From Fidelibacterota bacterium (lineage in GTDB: Bacteria; Marinisomatota; Marinisomatia; Marinisomatales; UBA1611), in the NCBI GenBank assembly GCA_002718285.1, contig PBAR01000035.1, positions 1 to 26,607 on the forward strand: a stretch of DNA of 26,607 nucleotides. Reading direction: 5' to 3'. The position numbers and the translations under genes are program-made. The notes beneath the pieces were generated by a model. It was not told the DNA's origin. It did no database searches and saw only the letters and a list, made by a program, of their open reading frames with translations. Positions 15,197-23,743 of this stretch are shown here, one piece after another; within the stretch, counting starts at the first letter, position 1, and each line of letters starts with the position of its first letter.

Positions 15197-15952
15197 ATGT
15201 CGTTAGATAAAATAAAAATAACAATTTTCATTATATTGGCTTCTTTTTTTATACCAATTGAAATATCTGCTCAAAGATATTCATTTGAAACAATGGAAGA
15301 CTTTTATGAATTGCAAAATGAAGAAGAATACCTTGAGTTTCTAAGAGTAATAGTTTTAGAACAACCCGAATTCTCATACGCAAACGCTATTCTCAATGAA
15401 GCAGAAATGAATCTTAAATATTCAAGAAGGCAGAGGTTACCAGAGCTGTCAATGAGAGTAGTTAATGATGAAGTATTATCAAGAAAAATAAAAGAAAATA
15501 ATGCATTAAGAAAAATTCGAGATGATAGTTTTGATGGTGTAGTAGAACTTAGACAAGCTATATATACAGGAGGAGGAATTAATGCTGGTGTTAGAAAAGC
15601 TAAGGAAGGAGCTATTCATATCTCTCTTTCTAAGAAAAAGACAATATCTCAATTAATATATTCTGCGAATAATATTTATATTCAAGCAATCTCATCATAT
15701 TTACTCCATCAACATGCAAAAAAAGTTCTAGATGAACTCCATCCCTATTTATCTAAAGTTAAGGCTCGTGTAGACGCAGGAATAGCAGATCCTGTTGAGT
15801 ATGCATTGTTTTCAGTTAGATATAATAATATTAAATCTACAGTTGTGAATCTTAATGCAAACTCAAAAAGAGATATATCAATGTATGAAAATTTCTTTAA
15901 AAGGGATTTTAAAGACCAATTATATCCAAAAATTAAAATTAATGAACAATAA
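15197..15952 (+). CDS. TolC-family outer-membrane protein, N-terminal part (interrupted by in-frame stop)
   Basis: 251 residues. A signal peptide is clear: basic start, hydrophobic core TIFIILASFFIP and a probable cleavage after ISA. The rest matches the N-terminal half of type I secretion TolC-like proteins: SRRQRLPELSMRV, then VVELRQAIYTGGGINAGVRKA and a helical region VKARVDAGIADPVEYALF. The frame stops at TAA 15950-15952 but continues open in the same frame to 16519 with the second half of the protein, so a single in-frame stop splits a gene of about 440 codons, the normal length for this family. The protein would form the outer-membrane tunnel for the ABC transporter and HlyD downstream. 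The stop may be a real nonsense mutation or a sequence error. Confidence 0.8.
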   Translation: MSLDKIKITIFIILASFFIPIEISAQRYSFETMEDFYELQNEEEYLEFLRVIVLEQPEFSYANAILNEAEMNLKYSRRQRLPELSMRVVNDEVLSRKIKENNALRKIRDDSFDGVVELRQAIYTGGGINAGVRKAKEGAIHISLSKKKTISQLIYSANNIYIQAISSYLLHQHAKKVLDELHPYLSKVKARVDAGIADPVEYALFSVRYNNIKSTVVNLNANSKRDISMYENFFKRDFKDQLYPKIKINEQ

Positions 15953-15985
15953 ATTCCTTTCCAAAATTTATCATTTGATGTCGAA

Positions 15986-16519
15986 ATGTCTCAATCTAAA
16001 TATAAAGAAAGCATTGAAGATATAACTATTGAAAAAAGCCAATATAGACCTCAATTTGGTTTTGCAGCAAGATTTACCAAATATGATCTGGATGATAATT
16101 TGGGAGATGAAGATGTACGTGGAGGGTTGTATTTCTCTTATCCATTCTTCGATTTTGGAAGATCTTCAGCGAGAATATCAGGTTCAAAAGCTAAATCAAG
16201 GGCTGCAAAAAACACTATTGATATAGAAAAAAAGAAAGATTTAAATTCTGAAGCTGAGTTTTTAAGCGTCCTTGAATCAGCCACAAAATCAAGAAATGAA
16301 ATTTATCAAGCTTTTGTAGATACTCAAAAACAAAGAGAGATCATTGCTAAAAGAATTGAAGTTAGCGGTTTTGTAGCTACAACATTAGCTGAAACAGCTT
16401 TACAAGAAATTAATCAACTCAAAAGCCTAATGGATTCTGAAAATAACTTATTAATGGCTTACTTTGGTCTTCTTCACCAAAATCAAATACTAATTCAAAG
16501 ACTTTTAATGGTATTTTAA
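15986..16519 (+). CDS. TolC-family outer-membrane protein, C-terminal part
   Basis: Same frame as the preceding fragment; the coding sequence really resumes right after the TAA (IPFQNLSFDVEMSQSKYKES), and the ATG at 15986 is only the first Met. The second half of a TolC protomer is complete: IEKSQYRPQFGFAARF, a beta-barrel strand region GGLYFSYPFFDFGRSS and the long helices ending NNLLMAYFGLLHQNQI. No ribosome-binding site precedes 15986, so independent translation is doubtful. The end lies 2 nt before the ABC transporter start. Protein sequence downstream of the stop shows no decay, which suggests the interruption is recent, suppressed, or artefactual. Confidence 0.75.
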   Translation: MSQSKYKESIEDITIEKSQYRPQFGFAARFTKYDLDDNLGDEDVRGGLYFSYPFFDFGRSSARISGSKAKSRAAKNTIDIEKKKDLNSEAEFLSVLESATKSRNEIYQAFVDTQKQREIIAKRIEVSGFVATTLAETALQEINQLKSLMDSENNLLMAYFGLLHQNQILIQRLLMVF

Positions 16520-16521
16520 AT

Positions 16522-18219
16522 ATGAACACTGAATCAACAAAAATTAAAGACCACTGGTTTTGGGGTACAGCACTTAAAAATAGAGGTATATACTTTCAAG
16601 TAGCTATGGCCTCTATATTAATAAATATTTTTGCCTTAATGAGTGCTTTTTATATTATGACCGTTTATGACCGAGTTCTTCCTAATAATGCAATGGAATC
16701 TTTATTAGCTTTAACAATAGGTATAGCGGTTGTAATTATCTTTGATTTTGTTCTTAAAATGTTAAGAGGATATTTTATTGATTTAGCTGGAATACAAATA
16801 GAAGAAGAAGTTAACGAAAGACTTTTTGGTAAACTCGTTGGTCAAGATCCAAGATTGCTTGGAGCAGGAAGTGGTGTTGTCCAAACAGTAAAGGAGTTTG
16901 AGGGGGTAAGAGATTTCTTTACTTCTGCTAGTCTAGCAGTATTTATTGATTTACCTTTTATGTTCATATTCATAGGCGTTCTTTATGCTATTGGCGGGGG
17001 GGGTGCTTTGGTACCTACATTAATAGTACCCCTTGTTCTTGGCGTTGCAGGTTTGATTCAACCTATACTAAAAAGATATGGAAATGAAAATACAATCGTG
17101 CAAACAACAAAGATGCGTTCACTTTTAGAGCTAACTTCAAATATGGAAACCGTTAGAAGTATAGCCGGGGGAAGCTTTCTTAAGGATAGATGGAATAGCA
17201 GTACTAAAGAATCTGCTAGGATAGGATTACTTAATAGAATTACAGCAAACTTTGCTCTTAATTTTGCTACGAGCTCTTTACAGGTTAGTATGATTGGCAT
17301 TGTTGTTGTAGGAGTATTTTTAATTTCGAGCCTTAAAATGACTACAGGCGCATTAATAGCCTGTGTTATTCTTTCTGGAAGAGTATTATCACCTTTAGTC
17401 CAAACTGGACAATTACTAACTCGCTTAAATGGCGCTCTAAATGCTTTTAGAAATGTTAACGAATTAATGAAGGAAGAAAACCGTGACGAAACTCTTCAGG
17501 ATATAAAAGGCGTTATAATTGACTCAGGTCAAATCAAGGTAAAGAATCTTGAATATTCAATTAATGAAACAAAAATATTAGAAAACATTAATCTCTCAAT
17601 AAAAGATGGTGAAAAATTTGCAATAGTGGGTCCCCTTGGTTGCGGAAAATCAACTTTGCTGAGAAACATTATTGGATATCATCTTCCTCCTACTGGAAGT
17701 TTATTTCTTGGTGATTACGATATAACCAATATCCCATCTTCACAATTACGCACTAACATTGGTTATTGCCCTCAGCAGATACAATTATTTTCTGGTTCTA
17801 TTTATGAAAATATCGCTGCAGGTTTTGATAATGCGACAGAAGATGACATTGTTGAAGCAGCAAAAGCAGTAGGCGCCCACGAATTCATAGCATCCCTTCC
17901 AAAGGCGTATTATTATGAAGTCAGCGAGCAAGGATTGAACTTATCTGGTGGGCAAAGGCAAAGTATAGCACTTGCTAGAGCTTTAATAAGAAAACCTAAA
18001 TTATTGGTATTAGATGAACCCACAAGCTCAATGGATACAGATAGTTCATTAAAAGTTATAAATCATATATTTAACTTAGATTATAAACCTACAATTATTA
18101 TAGCCACTCACAATGCAAACCATTTATTAAATGTTGATACTGTAGCTATAATGGTAAATGGACAGGTGTCTAGGGTTGCACCTCGAGAAGAAGTTATAAA
18201 GAGAGAAAGTAATAATTAA
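16522..18219 (+). CDS. Type I secretion ABC transporter (LapB/PrtD-like), no N-terminal C39 domain
   Basis: 565 residues. After a short cytoplasmic start (HWFWGTALKNRGIYF, typical of LapB-like exporters) comes a six-helix membrane domain (to ~310), then the ATPase: Walker A GPLGCGKST (G370-T378), signature LSGGQ (L474-Q478), Walker B LLVLDEPT and the switch histidine in ATHNAN. LapB-type proteins usually carry an N-terminal C39 peptidase-like domain of ~120 residues; here it is absent, so the layout resembles PrtD/RsaD exporters of proteases and S-layer proteins. It powers one-step export of a C-terminally signalled protein. A G8 tract at 16996-17003 encodes part of an IGGGGAL loop. It is followed by hlyD-like after 9 nt. 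Confidence 0.92.
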   Translation: MNTESTKIKDHWFWGTALKNRGIYFQVAMASILINIFALMSAFYIMTVYDRVLPNNAMESLLALTIGIAVVIIFDFVLKMLRGYFIDLAGIQIEEEVNERLFGKLVGQDPRLLGAGSGVVQTVKEFEGVRDFFTSASLAVFIDLPFMFIFIGVLYAIGGGGALVPTLIVPLVLGVAGLIQPILKRYGNENTIVQTTKMRSLLELTSNMETVRSIAGGSFLKDRWNSSTKESARIGLLNRITANFALNFATSSLQVSMIGIVVVGVFLISSLKMTTGALIACVILSGRVLSPLVQTGQLLTRLNGALNAFRNVNELMKEENRDETLQDIKGVIIDSGQIKVKNLEYSINETKILENINLSIKDGEKFAIVGPLGCGKSTLLRNIIGYHLPPTGSLFLGDYDITNIPSSQLRTNIGYCPQQIQLFSGSIYENIAAGFDNATEDDIVEAAKAVGAHEFIASLPKAYYYEVSEQGLNLSGGQRQSIALARALIRKPKLLVLDEPTSSMDTDSSLKVINHIFNLDYKPTIIIATHNANHLLNVDTVAIMVNGQVSRVAPREEVIKRESNN

Positions 18220-18228
18220 GAGATTTCA

Positions 18229-19185
18229 ATGAAAAAATTACTATATAATTTATATACAAAATTGGGATCTATACCCAACCAAATATTTGCATCCGGAATT
18301 TTGCAGATTCAGAATTTTGAAAAACACAAAAAATCATTTATAGTTTTCTGGATAATTTTTTTCTTTAGTTTTTTCACTTTCTTTTGGGCTGCTTTTGCTA
18401 AACTGGATACAGTTATAAGAGCTGATGGTTTTGTGATACCAACTAGCAAAGTGCACATGGTTCAAAATTTGTATACAGAAAGACTAACAGGAATAAATAT
18501 TGAGCTAGGTGATAAAGTCAAAAAAGGTGACATACTATTTATTTTTGACAATCAACAAGCTTTAACTGAATATGAAGCGTTTAAAAAAGATGTGGAAGAT
18601 AGAACAAAAAAAGTGAAAATTTTAGAAAACCTTGTCAAGGAAGGTGCGGCTGCAGAAATGACCTTAATTGATGAAAGTTTATTATTAAATGACTCTGAAA
18701 AAAGATTTAAGAGTAGCGAAATTAGACTTGAAAACACTTCCATACAATCACCTGTAGATGGAGTGATATCTCAAATACATGCAAACAATGTTGGTCAAGT
18801 TCTCGATGGTGGTTCACCGTTAGCAGAAATTGTCCCTATAGGAGATAACTTACGTATAGAAGTAAATATAATGCTAAAAGATATAGCAGATGTAAAAGAG
18901 GGAATGTTATCAAAAGTTTCTTTTACAGCTTATGATATGGCCATTTGGGGTCAAGTAGACGGTGTAGTTAAAACTGTTTCAGCTAGTACTAGAGTTGGTG
19001 CTGACGAGATTCCTCATTATCCCGCTATTATTGAGGTCAATACTGAGGAAATTAAACAAGCAAATGATATGGAAATTTTGACTGGAATGCAAGCTAATGC
19101 CTCAATTATAGGAAGAAAAAGAACAGTATTAAGCTATATTACCAATCCTATATCAAAATTATCTAAAAAAGCCCTCAGAGAGTAG
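18229..19185 (+). CDS. HlyD-family membrane fusion protein (short form)
   Basis: 318 residues; usual type I adaptors are about 390-480. One membrane helix at ~35-57 (IVFWIIFFFSFFTFFW), then DTVIRADGFVIPTSKVHMVQ and the first lipoyl half with GDKVKKGDILFIFD; a single short coiled-coil hairpin (~108-168); the second lipoyl half IQSPVDGVISQIHANNVGQVLDGG; and a beta-barrel with RVGADEIPHYPAIIEV and MEILTGMQANASIIGRKRTVL. All HlyD domains are present, but the periplasmic hairpin is much shorter than normal. It would link the ABC transporter to the TolC-like channel. It ends 8 nt from the convergent rmlA stop, and both stop codons sit in one hairpin. Confidence 0.9.
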   Translation: MKKLLYNLYTKLGSIPNQIFASGILQIQNFEKHKKSFIVFWIIFFFSFFTFFWAAFAKLDTVIRADGFVIPTSKVHMVQNLYTERLTGINIELGDKVKKGDILFIFDNQQALTEYEAFKKDVEDRTKKVKILENLVKEGAAAEMTLIDESLLLNDSEKRFKSSEIRLENTSIQSPVDGVISQIHANNVGQVLDGGSPLAEIVPIGDNLRIEVNIMLKDIADVKEGMLSKVSFTAYDMAIWGQVDGVVKTVSASTRVGADEIPHYPAIIEVNTEEIKQANDMEILTGMQANASIIGRKRTVLSYITNPISKLSKKALRE

Positions 19186-19195
19186 AAGCTCTACT
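19181..19195. other. Hairpin containing both convergent stop codons
   Basis: AGTAGA-AGC-TCTACT is a perfect 6-bp inverted repeat. The plus-strand TAG of the HlyD gene lies in the left arm and the minus-strand TAG of rmlA begins in the right arm. There is no T-run on either side, so it is not a canonical terminator; it could be a minimal bidirectional end hairpin. Confidence 0.4.
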
Positions 19196-19973
19196 AATAA
19201 TCCTGGAGATTATCTAAATCAGCTATTCTTATACCCTTTTGTGTTTCTATCATTTTAACAAAATTAGCTGCCTCAATTAAGGATTCATGAGTACCCATAT
19301 CAAGCCAGGTAAAACCCTGGCCTAAAAATTCTGCTGATAAATTCTTTTTGTCTAAGTAGATTTTATTTAAATCCGTTATTTCTAATTCTCCCCTAGAAGA
19401 AGGTTCCAAATCCTTAACATAAAGTGGTGCATTATTATCAAAACAATACATTCCTGTAACAGCCCAATTAGAGATAAACTTTTTTGGTTTCTCGATTATA
19501 TCAATGATTTCTTTTTTTTTATCGAGGTCTACAACTCCATATCGTTCAGGATCATCAACATTGTTAAGAAAAATAGTTGCACCATCATTTCTTAAAAATA
19601 TATTTTTTATTAGTTTTGATAATCCCTGACCAAAGAAAAGATTATCCCCCAATACTAAAACACTACTAGAACCTTTAAGCCATTTTTCAGCTATCAAAAA
19701 TGCTTGCGCTATACCATTAGGTTTAGATTGAGTTTCATATGATAGCGATAGGCTCCACTGTTTTCCATCCCCTAACAAATTTTGAAATTCTTCACTATCA
19801 CGAGGTGTAGTAATTATCAAAACCTCTTCGATACCCCCTAGCATAAGTAGAGAAAGTGGATAGTAAATCATAGGTTTATTATTAATTGGTAATAATTGTT
19901 TTGAGGTATCTTTAGTCAAAGGGTAAAGTCTGGTTCCTTCTCCACCAGCTAATATTATTCCTTTTCTATTCAT
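19194..19973 (-). CDS. rmlA: Glucose-1-phosphate thymidylyltransferase (C-terminally short)
   Basis: 259 residues from ATG 19973, chosen because family members begin like MNRKGIILAGGEGTRLYPLT; an ATG five codons upstream (19988) is possible. It joins glucose-1-phosphate to dTTP, the first step of dTDP-L-rhamnose synthesis. Family motifs are complete: LAGGEGTRL with KQLLPINNKPMIYYPL, VLGDNLFFG, DPERYGVV, EKPKKFISNWAVTGMY, SSRGELEITDLN and GFTWLDMGTHESLIEAANF. The family usually continues ~30 residues beyond QKGIRIA; here the protein ends soon after (DLDNLQDY), so the C-terminal helices are missing. It overlaps rmlD by 8 nt and is last in the sugar operon. Confidence 0.92.
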   Translation of the reverse strand: MNRKGIILAGGEGTRLYPLTKDTSKQLLPINNKPMIYYPLSLLMLGGIEEVLIITTPRDSEEFQNLLGDGKQWSLSLSYETQSKPNGIAQAFLIAEKWLKGSSSVLVLGDNLFFGQGLSKLIKNIFLRNDGATIFLNNVDDPERYGVVDLDKKKEIIDIIEKPKKFISNWAVTGMYCFDNNAPLYVKDLEPSSRGELEITDLNKIYLDKKNLSAEFLGQGFTWLDMGTHESLIEAANFVKMIETQKGIRIADLDNLQDY

Positions 19974-20883
19974 CTTTAATAAATCCATTTAACAATAAAT
20001 ATTCGTCGATAATATCAAATAAACTTTCTTCCCATTTTTTTTGCTCGATCTCAAGCATATTAAATGTTTTATCATCCAATAATAATCGACTATCAATAGG
20101 TCTTTGAGCTGAACTTTTCCATTCGGAAGCCATAATTGGTTTGATGTTATCATTATCATCTAACAAACCTTTTAAGAATAATCTTTCTTGTATTTTTTTA
20201 CCAATAGAATACCAATCTGTGTAACCATAATTGGTATAATGAATAATCTGATTTTTTGATAAATTTAATAAATTTAACTTTTTATGTAGACTAAAGATTG
20301 AATTAATCCCATGAGCTAAATAACTAGAACAAGTCATTGAAATATTTTGATTTTCTATAATTTTTAATTTGTCCTTTTTTAATAATTTTTTTATTATAGA
20401 ACTTACAAAATTACCATCAAACTTACTTACCAAAGAAGCTGTTCTTAATATTAAATAATTTTTTGTATTCATTTTTATTGCAATTTCAGCATCTCTTTTT
20501 GTTTTTCCATAAATATTTATAGGATCTGTTTCATCATGGTGTGAAAATGGACCAGAAGAAGATTTTCCAAAAACATAATCTGTTGATATCTGAATTAGAA
20601 ATGATTGTATTTCTTCAATTTTTATAGCTAAGTTTTTTGGAGCTTCTGTGTTTAAGTGAACAGCTTTTTTTGAATCAATTTCTGCTTTATCTACGTTCGT
20701 ATATCCAGCACAATTAACAACGATATCAGGATTAATATCAGCTAAAGTTTTATTAATTGAATCATTGTCCAGTAAATTCAAAATATCTGAATTAGGAGCA
20801 ATCAATTCCATATTATCGTTCTTAAAGGTATCCGTAATAGACTTGCCTAATTGACCATTACCACCAATAAGTAATACTCTCAT
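19966..20883 (-). CDS. rmlD: dTDP-4-dehydrorhamnose reductase
   Basis: 305 residues of the short-chain dehydrogenase (extended) type. MRVLLIGGNGQLGKSI contains the nucleotide-binding glycine motif; VVNCAGYTNVDKAEID and QISTDYVFG are characteristic RmlD segments; YGKTKRDAE carries the catalytic Tyr-x-x-x-Lys. It uses NAD(P)H for the last step of dTDP-L-rhamnose synthesis. Its ATG overlaps the rmlB stop as ATGA. The length is normal for the family. Confidence 0.95.
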   Translation of the reverse strand: MRVLLIGGNGQLGKSITDTFKNDNMELIAPNSDILNLLDNDSINKTLADINPDIVVNCAGYTNVDKAEIDSKKAVHLNTEAPKNLAIKIEEIQSFLIQISTDYVFGKSSSGPFSHHDETDPINIYGKTKRDAEIAIKMNTKNYLILRTASLVSKFDGNFVSSIIKKLLKKDKLKIIENQNISMTCSSYLAHGINSIFSLHKKLNLLNLSKNQIIHYTNYGYTDWYSIGKKIQERLFLKGLLDDNDNIKPIMASEWKSSAQRPIDSRLLLDDKTFNMLEIEQKKWEESLFDIIDEYLLLNGFIKDE

Positions 20884-21953
20884 ATTTCTTTACCAAGCCC
20901 TATCCTTCCTCCATCATAGTCAGACTTGAAGTATGATGAAAGTGAAGAATGATTTTCGATGTACCATGTAATAGTGTTTTTTAAACCATTATCAAAAGTA
21001 AATTTAGGAGACCAATCAATATCACTTATAATTTTTTTAGTATCTAATGCATATCGATAATCATGTCCTGGTCGATCATCTACAAAGCTAATCAAATCTA
21101 GGTAAGATCCTTTTTTTGGAGGGATTTCATTATCACAAATTTTACAAATCTTCTTTACTAAATCTAAATTCGAAATTTGGTTTTCACTTCCAATATTATA
21201 AATTTCTCCTGATATGTTTATAGAACTTTCTGAAAGAGCTATTAATGCTTCAACATGATCCTTTACATGTATCCAATCTCTTATTTGCTCTCCTGTACCA
21301 TAGACTGGTATTTTTTTATTATTCATTATTTTATTTACAACTAAAGGAATTAACTTTTCAGGGAATTGCCATGGACCATAATTATTAGTACATCTAGTTG
21401 TAACCACTGGTAAGTTATAAGTTCTATTCCAGGCCCTTACAATAAGATCAGATGATGCCTTAGACGATGAATAAGGGCTATTAGGCCTTAAATTATCATT
21501 CTCGCTAGATTTCCCTTTTTTAATTGAACCATATACTTCATCAGTGGATATATGGATTAATCGAATATTATCTCTTTTCGAGCTTGGTAATCCATTTAAG
21601 TGCTTCCTTAAGCCATCTAAAATATTAAAAGTTCCAAGAATATTAGTCTTAACAAATATATCTGGTCCATCTATGGAACGATCAACATGTGACTCCGCTG
21701 CAAGATGAAATACTTTAACAGGATTATATTTATTAAATATTGTTTCAAATTCATTAAACTCACCAATATCAATATTCAAATGCTCATAACAAGCCTCATC
21801 TATTGACTGCAATGTCTTAAGATTAGAAGAATATGATAAATTATCAATATTAATAATATTATGGTTTTGTTTCTTTATTAAGGATTTAACTAGATGAGAA
21901 CCTATAAAACCATATCCTCCAGTAAGAATAATATTTTCTTTCTTTGAATTCAT
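20880..21953 (-). CDS. rmlB: dTDP-glucose 4,6-dehydratase
   Basis: 357 residues, normal for RmlB. NAD-binding motif GGYGFIGSHLV at the N-terminus, FHLAAESHVDRSIDGP, HISTDEVYGSI (catalytic Asp-Glu), PYSSSKASSD (Tyr-x-x-x-Lys), and RCTNNYGPWQFPEKLIP, all diagnostic of this enzyme. It converts dTDP-glucose into dTDP-4-keto-6-deoxyglucose. It overlaps rmlC by 4 nt (ATGA) upstream and rmlD by 4 nt downstream, so the block is translationally coupled. Confidence 0.97.
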   Translation of the reverse strand: MNSKKENIILTGGYGFIGSHLVKSLIKKQNHNIINIDNLSYSSNLKTLQSIDEACYEHLNIDIGEFNEFETIFNKYNPVKVFHLAAESHVDRSIDGPDIFVKTNILGTFNILDGLRKHLNGLPSSKRDNIRLIHISTDEVYGSIKKGKSSENDNLRPNSPYSSSKASSDLIVRAWNRTYNLPVVTTRCTNNYGPWQFPEKLIPLVVNKIMNNKKIPVYGTGEQIRDWIHVKDHVEALIALSESSINISGEIYNIGSENQISNLDLVKKICKICDNEIPPKKGSYLDLISFVDDRPGHDYRYALDTKKIISDIDWSPKFTFDNGLKNTITWYIENHSSLSSYFKSDYDGGRIGLGKEI

Positions 21954-22489
21954 TCAATATTTCCTAATTCTGGAAATTTCTTATCCTTTTCTGAAAGAAT
22001 AACTTCATTCTTATTTAGCGGCCATGGAATCTCTAAATTCTTGTCATTCCATATAATACCTTTTTCATGATCTTTAGAATATAGATTATCAACTTTATAC
22101 AAAACAAGTGTATTAGGTTCCATAGTACAAAAACCGTGAGCAAAACCTTTTGGTATTAACAAAGATGATTCATTTGCAGAAAGTTCTGTATATCCATACT
22201 GCAAATATTTTGATGAATCTTTTCTTAAGTCAACAAAAACATCCCAAATTTTTCCATTTAAAACAGTTATATATTTTGATTGATCGTAAGGAGCTTCTTG
22301 ATAATGGAGTCCTCTAATGGTGTTAGTTTTTTGAGAAAAAGAAATATTATCTTGAATAAAATTTAATGAAATATTTTTGTCTTTAAGATTATCAACTTTA
22401 TAAACCTCAGAAAAAAAGCCTCTATCATCTTTATGAAGTTTATGATCAAATTTAAAAACATCTTTAAATATTTCCTTTATTTCTATCAT
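21950..22489 (-). CDS. rmlC: dTDP-4-dehydrorhamnose 3,5-epimerase
   Basis: 179 residues from the ATG at 22489; a TTG nine bases upstream is less likely. Cupin-fold epimerase with DDRGFFSEVY, FIQDNISFS, TIRGLHYQE (His of the active site), KYITVLNGKIWDVFVDLR, IPKGFAHGF and IIWNDKNLEIPWP, all standard for RmlC. The ATG follows the upstream glycosyltransferase stop after one base, and the gene overlaps rmlB by 4 nt. Gene order C-B-D-A differs from the common B-D-A-C. Confidence 0.96.
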   Translation of the reverse strand: MIEIKEIFKDVFKFDHKLHKDDRGFFSEVYKVDNLKDKNISLNFIQDNISFSQKTNTIRGLHYQEAPYDQSKYITVLNGKIWDVFVDLRKDSSKYLQYGYTELSANESSLLIPKGFAHGFCTMEPNTLVLYKVDNLYSKDHEKGIIWNDKNLEIPWPLNKNEVILSEKDKKFPELGNIE

Positions 22490-22490
22490 T

Positions 22491-23741
22491 TTATTCAACC
22501 AATAGCTTTTCTATAATATTTAACTGTTTTGGAAGACAAACTTTCTTTAAATCATATTTCTTTTTAATAAAGTTTCTTGCCTCTTTGCGTATATTTGAAT
22601 ATTTTGCTGGATTTTGTAGGGTATCAGATACTTTATCAGCTAATTTATTTGTATCAAAAAAATCTACCAAAAGACCATTAGATTTATCCTTTATTACTTC
22701 TTTTACTGGATCAGTATTAGATCCTACAATTAGACACCCACAAGACATAGCTTCTAATAAAGACCAAGATAATACAAAAGGATAAGTTAAATAAACATGT
22801 ACCGACGATATTTGAAATAAACTTATGAGAGAATTATAGTCAACTCTACCAAGAAAATGGACTCTAGATGTATCAATTTGATCTTTAACTTCGTTATAAA
22901 AAATATCTTTCCAATTCTTCCCTTTTGGCGCAGGTAATCCATACCCTTTTCCACCACCTCCAATTAATAACACATGTGCATCTGGATTTTCCTTTAGTAT
23001 TTTAGGTAATGATCGCATAAAAACATGATAACCTCTTTGAGGTTCAAAAGTCCGGTTTATGAAGGTTATTATTTTATCCTTATTGCTCAACTTTATATTA
23101 TTATTAATGACTAACTCGACTTCATCATTTGGTTTTAAAATATCCGTATCTATACCATCATGAACAACACTGATATTTTTTCTAACAAATTGAGGTGCAG
23201 TATTTTTTTGATATTCGGTAGGAGATATTAATTTATCAGAGCTATGAAAGATTTCATGATTATATAAATTACGTGCTCTTAACTTTTTGACAGTAAATTT
23301 ATAATAATCTTCATCATAAAATTCTTCATCAAAATCAACATCAGAATTAATTGTATGCCAATGTATCTCAAAATAAGAAAGAGTTTTTACATCAGGCCAA
23401 ATATCTTTTAAGAAAAAGGATTCTCCCCACCCAGGATGAGCTATAATCAAATCAGGGTTAAGACCATCATTTTTTAATCTTTCACACTTATCAGCTGCAA
23501 ATCTTGCTCTTATCATCTTTGTCTCAAATTCAACGGCATATTCATCAACACCTTCTGCGTTACCATGAGTTATTTTATAATAATGAAGATTTAAACCAGG
23601 AAAATTATCAACAATTTTAATACTTGATTCTTCACCTAATGCATGCACTTCGTAGCCTTCATCAATTAACAGAGGTACAAGTGATTTAAATTGTCCTGGA
23701 AAATTTTGGTGGACAAAAAGTATTTGCTTTTTTTTTCTCAT
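22491..23741 (-). CDS. Glycosyltransferase, GT4-type with PF12000-like N-terminus
   Basis: 416 residues from the ATG at 23741, which lies 2 nt after the upstream stop; a TTG at 23747 could extend it by two residues. The N-terminal domain QILFVHQNFPGQFKSLVPLL with IAHPGWGESFFLKDIWP matches the Glyco_trans_4_3 N-terminal family. The C-terminal GT-B half has TFINRTFEPQRGYHVFMRSLP and VYLTYPFVLSWSLLEAMSCG. It is a soluble cytoplasmic retaining transferase probably using an activated sugar, perhaps dTDP-rhamnose given the operon, though donor and acceptor are unproven. No membrane helix is present, which fits modification of a protein or a cytoplasmic-face lipid carrier. Confidence 0.87.
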   Translation of the reverse strand: MRKKKQILFVHQNFPGQFKSLVPLLIDEGYEVHALGEESSIKIVDNFPGLNLHYYKITHGNAEGVDEYAVEFETKMIRARFAADKCERLKNDGLNPDLIIAHPGWGESFFLKDIWPDVKTLSYFEIHWHTINSDVDFDEEFYDEDYYKFTVKKLRARNLYNHEIFHSSDKLISPTEYQKNTAPQFVRKNISVVHDGIDTDILKPNDEVELVINNNIKLSNKDKIITFINRTFEPQRGYHVFMRSLPKILKENPDAHVLLIGGGGKGYGLPAPKGKNWKDIFYNEVKDQIDTSRVHFLGRVDYNSLISLFQISSVHVYLTYPFVLSWSLLEAMSCGCLIVGSNTDPVKEVIKDKSNGLLVDFFDTNKLADKVSDTLQNPAKYSNIRKEARNFIKKKYDLKKVCLPKQLNIIEKLLVE

Positions 23742-23743
23742 AA

